From assembly GCF_000220395.1 (NCBI RefSeq), contig NW_004086040.1, forward strand, positions 1-64,000: a DNA stretch of 64,000 nt, given 5' to 3'. Of the stretch, positions 22,135-32,378 are shown piece by piece. The notes beneath the pieces are model-generated. The model worked only from the letters and a program-made list of their open reading frames with translations, made no database searches and was not told the origin of the DNA. A program made the translations under genes and the position numbers. Position 1 is the first letter of the stretch. Each line of letters begins with the position of its first letter. The stretch is from Ichthyophthirius multifiliis (taxonomy: Eukaryota; Ciliophora; Oligohymenophorea; Hymenostomatida).

Positions 22135-25100
22135 TCATTTTAAATTTTCTATTTCTTATTTTATTTTTATAAATTCCTATAATATATCTAAAATCTATTT
22201 AAAAAAAAAATATTTTTAAAATTTTTTACTTAAAAATATTATATTTAAATACTTCTGGCTTTATTTTTTTTATGATTTTATTTTTTAAAATTTTTTACTT
22301 TCTTTTTTTTTAAACATTTAAATAAAATTTAGATTTTTTTTCTTACAATCTTATTAGTTTTTTTATGAAAATTTAAATATAAATCAATATTTATAATTTT
22401 TCTAGTACATGCTAATATAATCAAAATTATTTTAACGAATTTTTATTTGTTTTACTCCCTTATATAAATTATATATTATTATTTAAATATAATGAATACT
22501 TTCTTTTTATTAGAAATATTAATTTTAAAAGCAATTAATTTTTACTATCTTTATAAAATATTTGTATTAATAAAACCTTTATTTTATACTTCCTTTTAAT
22601 AAAAAAATTACTATTTTTATTTTATAAGTTTTAACATGCTATTTTTATTTTATGTTTAAAAAGTGCGTATATTTACATTCTAAATTTAATATATATATTT
22701 ATTAAAACTTTTTATTTACCCACTAAATAGAATAAAATATTTAATAATTTATTTATCATAATAAGAAATACTTTCTAAATTAAATATTAATATTACAATA
22801 GATTTTTTATATACATTCTATTATATTTTATAATTTAATTTATTTATTATTTTTACATCCTTTTATTTTAAAATTATTATTCATTAAATATTTTTTATTT
22901 TTTTAACTTTCTATTTTTTTTTAAAAATAAATATTAAGATTTTTTTCTTCCTTAGATTTCTTACAAACTTAATTAAAAATTTAATGATTTTTAATGATTA
23001 ATTAATTACATTCTAAATGTATGTTTAATAAATTAAAATATTATTTTTTTACGATCTTTATTATAAAAAATGTTAAAAATATAATCTATAAATAATTTAA
23101 TTACGAACTTTAAATATTTGATTATTTTTATTTTTTAAAATAATTAGTAATTACTCCCTTTTATTAATTTATTAAATAAATTATAATAATTTAAAATGTC
23201 TTACCCACTATTTTTTATGATAACTTTAAATAAACTTTTATATTTACAGTCTTTCAATTTATATTAAAAGAAATATAATATGCTGTATATGCATTATATA
23301 TAAATACTTCCTATATATTTATTATTTAAATTTTATAAAATAAAATATATACTTCCTTTTTGTATTTTTATAAATTATTTTTAATTTATTCTAATTAATT
23401 ATTTTTTTACATTCTTTTTATTCAAATATATATTAAAACAGATTAAAAAAATACTTTCTTTTAACATTATATAATTAATGTTAACTAAATTTATAAGAAT
23501 TTTACATCCTATTATTTATTTAATATATATATATATATATATATATTTATGTATATTACTTTCTGTTAATTATAGAATTAAAAAATATATAAAAATATTC
23601 TGTACATACTATTTAAAAAGCTATTTAAATTATAAATTACATACAAAATTATTTACATTCTTTTGATTATATTATATATTATTAAAATTAATTTATAATT
23701 CATTATCTTTTACTCCCTATTATTTATTATTATATAGTTTAGTTATTATTATTTTTACCCACTTAGTTTTTAAAATTAATTAGGTAATTATAAATATTTA
23801 ATATTTCTTACACTCTATCAAAATATTTTTTATTAAATTAAAGTTTTATTTTACTTCCTTAATAAAAAATTAAATGAAATTGTGTTTATAACCTTTAATT
23901 TATTTACAATCTTTAGGAAAGATATATATTTTAATTTTTTTATTTAAAATAACTTTTATAAAATACCTCCTTTTATAAAGTATATAAATAATTATTAAAT
24001 GCATTTTTATAAAAATATATACAATCTATAATTATTTAATTCAAAATAAATAAAAAAATTTAAGTTTTTATGAAGATTTACATTCTTTTGTTAAAATAAT
24101 AATTTCTTATATTTATATAAATTAATTACATCCTATATTTTTTTTAATAGTTGAATTCAAAAATAATATATTTTTTACAAATTAAGAATACTATAAAAAT
24201 ATAATTAAATAAATTTATAAAATAAATAAAATATTAATACTTTATGAATAACATTGAATAATCTCAATGTCCTGTTTACTTTAAGTAAAAACTAATCTTT
24301 TAAATAAGAAACTCTTTATTTTCTGTTTACTTTAATAACTAAATCAAAATCAAATTAATTATTTTTTGTTATATTATATTATTTTATTTCTTTTTGTTTT
24401 TCCCTATTTTACTATTTTTATATATTTATATTTTACTTTTCGACTTATTCCTTAAGAGTTTAACTCATTTTTATATTTTAATTATTTTTTTAACATTATT
24501 CCTTAAATTCTAATTATTATTTTTTGTTTTAAATATTCTTTAACTCTTATATAGTATGATTTAAAGAAGCTCTTTCATAAGAATTTTTTTAAAGTAATCC
24601 ACAAATACAATCAATAATGTTTTAATTATTTTAAACTTAAATTTTAGAAAATGTTATTGTTTCATTTTAATAACAATCATTAAATATATCAATTTCATAA
24701 ATTTAAAGCAAAATTAATCCTATACTAAAATAATCAGAACATTATTAAAAATAAGGTTCTTATGTTAAAATTTCAGGCGGAAAATAATTTTAATTTATTT
24801 CTTTTTATTTTTATTATATCTTTGTTGAAGTTTAGTTTAATAATACTATATCTGCAATTTTCGGTATTATTTAATTATTTCTTGTTTCTATTAATATGTT
24901 TTATGGCTTCAAATTTTTATGAATAATGGATTTCTTATGAATTTAATTTAAACCTTCAAGTATATTTATTGAGAATTCTAACCTTTTATCATCATCTATT
25001 TTAATGTAATTTTACTTTATGAAATCTTCTAAATTTCCTTCTTAATAATATTTCATTAAAATTAAAATAAATCCAGAACAATCAATGCCATTTTCTAAAT

Positions 25101-25437
25101 ACAAAATCTCTTTTATTATTGCGACATAATCACTTTTTAATGATTTTAATATTTAATATTATTTATATGCAGTAATAAAATCTTTATCTTTTTAACAAAG
25201 AATTATTTTTATTGCAAACTCTTATATTTAATTTTTAAAGGCTTTATAAACTATTCCATATGTTCCATTTCCTATAATATTTTTAATTTCTATATCAAAA
25301 TTTTATTATAAATAATTAAATATATAATCAAAATCTTATTATGAAATAATCTTTTATTCTGAATTAACAAATTAAGCTTTTTATATATTTTTGAAAATTT
25401 CAAATGTATTAACTTGCTTAGCTTAATTAATTTTCAT
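22135..25437 (-). CDS. Kinase-like gene whose 3' end is split into 38 single-codon exons
   Basis: Exon 1 (25437-24241) is one open frame of 399 codons. It holds a protein kinase fold: glycine loop GNGTYG (56-61), FAIKII with the ATP-site lysine (77), HKNLKPQN (173-180), IADIVL (194-199), and PPEIL. In the catalytic loop the HRD aspartate is Asn, and DFG has become DIV, so this is probably a pseudokinase. A Q/K-rich coil follows. Then come a 12-nt exon (24179-24190), 38 exons of exactly 3 nt, a 6-nt exon (22253-22258) and a 60-nt last exon (22194-22135) ending in TGA. All 41 introns are GT-AG, 38-59 nt. Predicted product: 462 residues; 404-441 are encoded one codon per exon and include EETWGFINFKDNKWNHEIKG (419-438). 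The splice model is inferred from sequence only, but it is extremely regular. Confidence 0.85.
22195..24240 (-). other. Array of 41 short introns flanking 38 three-base exons
   Basis: On the plus strand the motif is (T/A)AC-NNN-CT; on the minus strand it is AG-NNN-GT. The triplets start at 24130, 24082, 24023, 23967, 23908, 23855, 23812, 23759, 23714, 23657, 23606, 23560, 23506, 23455, 23411, 23353, 23308, 23248, 23205, 23155, 23105, 23053, 23010, 22965, 22908, 22857, 22815, 22772, 22720, 22677, 22636, 22590, 22546, 22500, 22456, 22409, 22347 and 22299. Introns begin GTA, except two with GTT (at 22907 and 22635). Intron bodies share no obvious sequence beyond their ends. None of the triplets is TGA. 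They include three TGG and three GGA, far more G than the surrounding DNA. Intron sizes match those of ordinary genes in this window. Confidence 0.85.
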
Positions 25438-25913
25438 TGTAAATCAACAAGTTTAAAAATTTAATATATTTTGTTAAATAAATATCTAAAAATAATATTA
25501 TAAAATTATATATTTTTAATATATTTTATCTATCATAATTTTTTAATATTTATTCTAAAAAATAATAAAGAAATTAAGAGATATAATTTATTTATTATCT
25601 CAAATAAACTTAAATAATAATATAATATATTTTGTTTTGCTTATTAATAAAAAGGTAAGAAAAAATGATAAATTAAAAACAATAGAAAATAAAAAATATA
25701 AATAGAATCCAATATTATATAATTTTAATAATATAATGATTAAGATATAAGATAAAAGATATAAGAAATAAGTATATTTAAAAAGTATTATATAATATTT
25801 TAATTTAAAAAAAACAAATTAAAAATTATCAATTTAAAATAAAAAATTTGAGAAATACACAATATTCAACTTTTAGTAAACTTAGATAAAATAATTTTAA
25901 TTAAATATAAAAT

Positions 25914-25941
25914 AATATATATATATATATATATATATATT
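25914..25941. repeat. (AT)n tract
   Basis: A pure AT dinucleotide run lying just beyond the stop codon of the RING-PX gene, in the spacer towards the kinase-like gene start. Confidence 0.85.
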
Positions 25942-25953
25942 TCAATATTATTT

Positions 25954-27483
25954 TCAACATTCCGTAAATTAAATAAAAAAATCGCTTTTAACATAGCATT
26001 CTTTACTAATTTAAATGAACTCATTTAAAATATATGGAATTTTTCTTCTAATAATTTTTTAAAAAGCATAGAATTAGGTTCTAATTTAATACTAATTTAT
26101 TAAATATTTTTAATATTAATTAATAACTTCGTCATATTCTTTCTATTCATTAATATTATTGGATTTCTACTTCAATTGCTGATAAATATGGTATTATTCT
26201 ATTTAATACATAAGTATATTGACTGCAGTATTAAATCCTTAAATTTATGTATTAATTGTTCCTGTCAAATCCATTAATCTGAATATATTTTCACTATTAA
26301 ATTGTATTATTCTATTTTCTTCTTAAAGAATATTTTCAAATTAGTTAAAAATTTAATTTTAGTATTAATATTTGTTTTCAGTAAAATTAATACTTTAAAT
26401 TTATTAATTTTATTTTTATTATTCAATTTAAATATTTTACTCATCTTTTTCTTTCTACAAATACAAATTATAATTTATTATTAAAGTATCAAGTATTTTC
26501 TAAAATAATATTTCATGTTTTTATACATATTCTTAAACTTGAGAAATGCATTCTGGAATTTTAAAGTTTTACTATTAATAAAATTTCACTTAAATATAGC
26601 TTAGAGCATATTATTTATATTTTTCGAGTTTATTAAATTTATCTTTTATAACTTCTATAATCTCATTTATTCCTTTATTCACTTGTTCATCAAAATCATT
26701 TTCTTTTTATAGTAAAAATTTCTATAAATATTCATCATTTTCAATTTCTTTTATTGTTGACAAAACCTTCAAATATTATTCTAACATAAAAAGTCTTTTG
26801 TAAACTTCGTCTTCATTACTTGGGGATGGATATCCCAATAAAGAATAAACATCATAAAATTTATAAGGAAGTTCAGGAAGGATTAATCCCCAATATTTTT
26901 CATTTTGATTAAGAATATAATGTAATTTTAGGAAATCTGAATACCTTCTTTCGACGAAAAATTAATTGTTTATTATAATTTTGTAACTTATATATTATTT
27001 GGTATATATTTTATCTTATTTTATTTCATATGATTCAATTTTGATAAAATTATATTTCTTATTTTCATCTTTCGTCTTTTTTTTCATTGGACAATTATTT
27101 AAATGCTTTTCAAAATTTTCATAAGTAACCTTTTCTACACATCCGAGTTTTTCTAAAAAAGGACAAGTAAATACTATTTCGCAAAGTTATGAATAAATAG
27201 CTGGGTTGCATCTTGTTTATATAAATTGGTTTCTACAATTTGGGCAAGTATTTCTACCATCTAAACAGCGATCTATACAGTTTTTGCAAAAAGACGATTA
27301 ACATGCTTAACATTATACTGGGTTCCATAAAAGACATTCACAAACGGGACATTCTGTATGTTTTATTAATATTGAATTCTACTCTTTGTTTAGTATCCAT
27401 TATGTTTATATACCTTCTGTAAGTGTAATTTTTGTATCTTCTTCAAACCATTCTGGGGGAATTATAGGTTAATAAGTAAACAT
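25954..27483 (-). CDS. RING-finger plus PX-domain protein, likely membrane-targeted E3 ligase
   Basis: One intact frame of 509 residues. Near residue 50 lies a RING finger (CPVCECLLWNPVQCQACQ ... FCKNCID ... CPNCRNQF) with all eight zinc ligands. A TRAF-type cysteine/histidine region follows (FTCPFLEKLGCVEKV, HLNNCP). From about residue 150 comes a PX domain: YISYKIIINNQFFVERRYSDF with the RRYSDF phosphoinositide site, then LPELPYKF. The remaining 300 residues are helical and Q/K-rich, like the BAR-type tails of sorting nexins. Such a protein would bring ubiquitin ligase activity to PI3P-bearing endosomal membranes. I infer this from the two domains. No family with exactly this order comes to mind outside protists. 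Confidence 0.9.
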
Positions 27484-28472
27484 TATTTTATTAGCTTTTT
27501 ATATCGATGTATTTTATTTTTTTGGTAAAAGAATAATATATGATTATAAGAATAGGGGATAATAATAAATTAAATAAAAAAATATATTATTAATTTTTTA
27601 TATTATAATAACTAATTTTTAATATTCTTTTTTTTTAATTCATAATTATTTAAAAAAATAATTTTAATATATATGCTTGTAATTTTGTTATAAGAATTAA
27701 AACTAAGAATATAAATTAAATTTTTTATATTTAATAAATTAAACACAATTAATAATAACTAAATTTTTATTTATTAGGTAATTGTATTTTATAAATTTTT
27801 ATATTTAACTTTTAAAAATATTAATTATAAATAAGAAGTTAAGTTAATATTTTATGAATAAAAAAATTATATGAATTAAAAAATAAAATTTTATGATTTG
27901 TTGCAATATTTTGTTTTAAAAACTAATAATTTAGATTATATTTAATACTATTTTATAACATAATTTTAATACAAATTAAAATATTGATATTGTTAATAAA
28001 GTAAATTTAGCAAGATTTTTATATTTTTTTGATAATATACAATAAATCGGTTTATAATAAAAAAAAAAATATCTTAAATGGATAAAACTTTGTTTAATTT
28101 TTAAAAAATATATTATTATTTTTATAATAATAGTTTTCATTAAAAATTATAAATTAACTCAAAATTTATATAAATAATAAAAAATAAAATAAAAAAATTA
28201 CATTAAATTATAAATAAATATAAAAAATATATATATTATCATTAATAATTAAATATATAAATAAAATACATATATATATAAAATAAAATATAAAATTAAA
28301 TAATAGTATTATGTAAATTTATTTATTAAATAAATAATAATAAAATATTTTTGTAGATATATGTATTATATTTAAATATATAAAAAAATTTTATTTTAAT
28401 TATTTGATAAATAAATTTATTTTGGTTTAAATCATTATAGATTTAAAAAAATAATACAGGTAATAAAAAAAA

Positions 28473-28519
<47 letters not shown>

Positions 28520-28788
28520 CATATTTATGAATATAATTATTTTTATATTTATATAGTTATCAAATATATAATAAATTTTTTTTTTAAAATAATTTTTAAA
28601 ATAAAATAATATATACTAAAAATTGAAATTTTCTTAAACATATTTTTTATAGTTTTGTTATTTATAATTTTTATTTTTAATATCTTTTTTTATTTTTTAT
28701 ATCTAAAAAAATATTATATCTTTACATATTTTTTTTAATCATATATTTTTATTTAATAAATTATAAATAATTTAATTTTTATATTTAC
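27484..28788. other. Intergenic region with (AT)n tract
   Basis: AT-rich spacer with an (AT)n run around 28469-28521. No gene or RNA is recognised. Confidence 0.5.
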
Positions 28789-28822
28789 AATCTGAAAATG
28801 TAATTTATTTATTTATAACATC
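28789..28822 (-). other. Possible pair of three-base exons
   Basis: The minus strand again shows AG-GAT-GT (triplet 28820-28822) and AG-ATT-GT (triplet 28789-28791), with a 28-base intron-like spacer ending TTTTCAG. They lie just beyond the end of the hypothetical gene at 28894-29572, so they could be extra micro-exons of it, or chance. Confidence 0.2.
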
Positions 28823-28893
28823 CTTATATTTATTATTTTGAATTAATATTAATAACCTTAATAATATTTTATAAAATTATATAAGAAGTATTA

Positions 28894-29572
28894 TCATTTA
28901 TATCTTTATTTATAATTATCTTAAAATAAATTATCTTATTATATATAAATAGGAAAACTTACAAATACTTTTTAATGATATAAATTATTATCTATTTTAT
29001 TTATTTTTATTGTATTTTTTAAAATAATATTTTTGATTCTTTTATATAGGCATTTTTTTAATAGTTTTAGTAAACTCTTGACATTATTTTTAATATTTTT
29101 TAATAGTTGTATATTTTTAAAATCTATAATTATTTTATTTTTATTAATAATTATATAACAGAAAGCTTGATCTTTAAAATATTTTATTATATTGTCTTGC
29201 TAATCTTTGTTATATTATATTGTAATAAATATTTTTTTAGCAGAAGAATAATTTATTAAAAGTTTTTTTGCAGCCTTTATCTACAAATAAAAAGGGTTAA
29301 AAATAAATCAAAATAATCAATTAAATAAATATAAAAATAATATATAAAATACATATAAATAAAATTTTTGCAATTATTATTTTTTATATTTAAAAAATAT
29401 AATATTATTTTTATAAGATTTTCTTTTAGATACTAGTTATAATATATTTTTTCTTTTGTCGAAATATTAATATATTGTATACCTTTTCTTTATTTAATAT
29501 TTATAATTTAATAATGAATTTCAATTCTTATTAATTAAAAAAAAATATAATAAATTAATATTTATTTTACAT
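28894..29572 (-). CDS. Hypothetical protein, probably with introns
   Basis: The frames here carry natural-looking peptide pieces: GIQYINISTKEKIYYNQYLK upstream, then, after a likely intron ending TTTGTAG near 29281, KAAKKLLINYSSAKKIFITI and FCYIIINKNKIIIDFKNIQL. A second short intron (GTAAGT...ATAAG) may precede the TGA at 28894-28896. The ATG proposed is at 29572. No domain is recognised and the exon structure is uncertain. It is followed by the possible three-base exons described separately. Confidence 0.4.
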
Positions 29573-29577
29573 TTTAC

Positions 29578-29645
29578 AATATATAATATAATATAATATA
29601 TAATATAATATAATATAATATATATAATATAATATAATATATATC
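29578..29645. repeat. TATAA pentamer-type simple repeat
   Basis: Interleaved TATAA/TATATAA units in tandem for about 65 bases, immediately upstream of the hypothetical minus-strand gene start. It is a simple-sequence expansion. Confidence 0.8.
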
Positions 29646-30684
29646 AAAAAATTTATTTCTATGAATCATTTGAAATTATGAAATAATTTTTTTATTATGA
29701 TTTAAATCTCTTTTTTTATTTAATTAATATTAATCAATTTTATTTTTTATTTTATAATTAAAAAGAAAAGAAAATTTTAATTTTAATAAATATTAATATT
29801 TAAATTAAAAATAAAAATAAGATAAAAATATTAATTTTTGTTTTTTGTTTAAATATATATTATTTAATTGTTTTCATAATTATATAATATTTAATTATTT
29901 AATTTTTTTAATTAAATTATAAATTATATTATACTATTAATAGTTAAAAAAGAAAATTATATTAATTTAAATCTCTTTAACTATAATTTATATTATAAGT
30001 GTTAGTAAAATTTGATTTTGTTTTAATAATAATAAAAAAAAGATATTTTATTATAAAAAAATTAAAATAAAACTATTAATTATTAAATTTTATTGACAAT
30101 ATATTTTAAGAATATATAAATATATTTATTTTTTACGAATAATTTTTATAATATATTTTATTTAAATATGATAGCATCTACAATTTTGAATTAATTAACC
30201 TTTCTAAATATTATTAAAATAATTTAGATATAAAATAAAATTTTTATTTAGACTATAAAATTTAAGTAGAAATTGATTGTTTTTTTGTGTTTAAAAAAAT
30301 TTCATATAATATATTATTATTTTGATTTTAATAATAAAATTACTATTTTTAATAATACAATTTCTATTTTTGATAATAAAATTTCTACTATTATAATTTA
30401 TTTAAAAAATAAAATAAACTTCAAACAATTAAAAATCTTTATTATATCTAATTAATTTTATTATAAATTATATATCAAGATAATATTATTGTATTTTTAT
30501 AAGTAAATATAAATTTAAATTATTCTATTTTTTAGTTGATTTTAATTTAAAATTTTATAAATTTTCAATATTAATTATTGTAATATAAAATAAATATTAT
30601 AATATATCATCAAATTCTTTTTTTATTTTTATTATAATAGAAGATAAAAATTATTTATATTTTTATTATATATTTAATTATAGT
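29646..30684. other. Intergenic region
   Basis: About 1 kb of AT-rich sequence. I see no supportable gene or RNA; short open stretches are within chance expectation. Confidence 0.5.
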
Positions 30685-30963
30685 TCATTTATGATGTCTC
30701 TTAGCACATTCTACCACTTTGTTAACATATAAATTGTTTGAAGGAGCAAAGCATTTTAAGAAATCTTCATTATTTTAGCATTTCAAGAAATCGCTTCTGC
30801 ATACTGGGTCTAAAACACAAGATTAGGATTCATTTAAACAATAAAATGTTATAACTTTCAAAATTTAAGTACTAAACTATATTTAACTAAATGAATCTTC
30901 TTAAATACAATTACATTATAATTAAAAAAATAAAATAAATAAAATAAAAATAAATCTTTTCAT
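30685..30963 (-). CDS. Small secreted cysteine-rich protein
   Basis: A compact 92-residue frame with a textbook signal peptide (MKRFIFILFILFFQ, basic start then hydrophobic core). The predicted mature part carries eight cysteines (CNC, YCLN, SCVL, VCRSD, KCQN, KCFAP, ECAK), enough for several disulphides. It was too short for simple ORF calls, and its Gln codons are TAA/TAG. The start is fixed by the signal sequence and the stop by TGA. The role is unknown; secreted granule contents, adhesive or defence peptides are possible. It stands alone between two AT spacers. Confidence 0.7.
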
Positions 30964-31199
30964 TTTTATTTCTTTATATTTAATTTATTTACTTTCTTTT
31001 TTTTTAAATAAAAAAATATTTAAAAAGAAAATAATAATAAAAAAATTTAAAATAATTTTAAATAATTGCAATATATATGATTCTTTTAAAGAAATGTATT
31101 TATAAATAATTATATATATATTAAATAGTTTTAGTTTTTTTTCAATTATATATATATGTATACTATTTATATTTAATTAATTTTTAAATTTTTAAATTA

Positions 31200-32209
31200 T
31201 CAAATGATTTCACAATTTTTTATATTAATATCACACCCATTTCTAGGTTCTTTTTTAAAACAAATTCCTTTTGAAATTTTATATTCTAATTTTTCTGCAA
31301 AAGGCTCCAATATATCTATTATAACTTTTATTCTTTCCCCAATTTTCTAATCCAATTATTAAATATTTTACTAACAATATTAAAGTAGATATTTCAAAGC
31401 TAAATTTCTTTAGATTTTATCTAAATATAAGTTAAAACCTAATTAAACACATTATTCAATTCCTTCAATTGAAAAATAAACCTATAGTTAAGTTTAAATT
31501 ATTTCTTATTCGAACTACTAAGGATGTATACTTAAGAATATTTTACTAATTGCCAATTATATTTACTGAAGTTATTTATATTGATTTTCTAACTCTTCTT
31601 CTTTGTTTTCATTATTTTTCCTTAGCTTTCCTTCTATCGATATGCAAAAGTGGCTTAAGGAATCTATTTTAATATTTTCTCGCCATATTTAATTACTTTC
31701 AAAATCATAAATACTTTTAAAAAGCAAACTATTTTCTAAAAATTATCCCTATTAAATATTCGATGCTTTAAATTTTATTCTTTTTTTAATTTTAATAAAT
31801 ATATAATTTTATTAATTTTTTTTAACTTGTATTTATCAAATATTTCCTTTTATATTTAATTATTTTTTCGAATATAATACATTTCAACTATATTATTATT
31901 TTAATTTAATTTTAATGTATCCATTTATTTTAATATAAATTCTAATTTATTTTAATAATCTAATAAATAATCTATTTCGTTTTAATCATCTTAATTATCA
32001 TTATGAAGTGCGTTTAAAGTTTATGTTATTTTATGTACGAAATCTTCAACTGAAACAATTCCTTTTAAGTCTTCACATTATTCCAACAAATGATGTGTTG
32101 TTTATTTAGAACTATTAGAAATGTATTTAAAAAATAAACTTTTTTTTGATATATTATCTCCTTTATAATATGCTTTTTCTTTAAAAATATCAAAAAATAT
32201 GTCTTCCAT
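31200..32209 (-). CDS. Hypothetical coiled-coil protein
   Basis: It starts MEDIFFDIFKEKAYYKGDNI and reads through a charged helical protein (KIGERIKVIIDILEPFAEKL near the end, then CFKKEPRNGCDIN) to TGA at 31200-31202. The frame changes once near 31740 in an A/T run, where a second frame takes over without loss of coding character. About 335 residues. The C-terminal part has a conserved-looking cysteine pair. No family is recognised. Confidence 0.55.
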
Positions 32210-32378
32210 TTTTTTATAATAAAAAAAAGTTTATTTAAAAAAAAAAATATTTATCTCTTTTTTACCTTTTTTTTATAACTATCAAAATTTTTTATTTATT
32301 TCTATTATAAATAAAACAAATTAAAAGATATTAATAAAATAATATAAAAGAAAAGAATTATAAATTTTAAAAAATAAT

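Noticed and set aside
23478-23666. Small plus-strand frame inside the array
   Set aside because: It is antisense to the micro-exon chain and consists of intron sequence; no sign of a protein.
22195-24240. Array as CRISPR-like, satellite or origin/centromere repeat
   Set aside because: The repeated part is only about eight bases with three free positions, the spacing varies from 41 to 62, and spacers share no sequence. The free triplets form an open, TGA-free reading frame joined to a gene, which a satellite would not.
22195-24240. Array as unexcised internal eliminated sequences with TA ends
   Set aside because: Many units end in AAG rather than TAG, so a TA-to-TA excision rule fails. GT-AG fits all 41 junctions, and intron sizes match other genes in the window.
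29578-29645. TATAA tandem repeat as a promoter array
   Set aside because: Simple-sequence expansion explains it; similar AT tracts occur in several spacers without a fixed position relative to starts.
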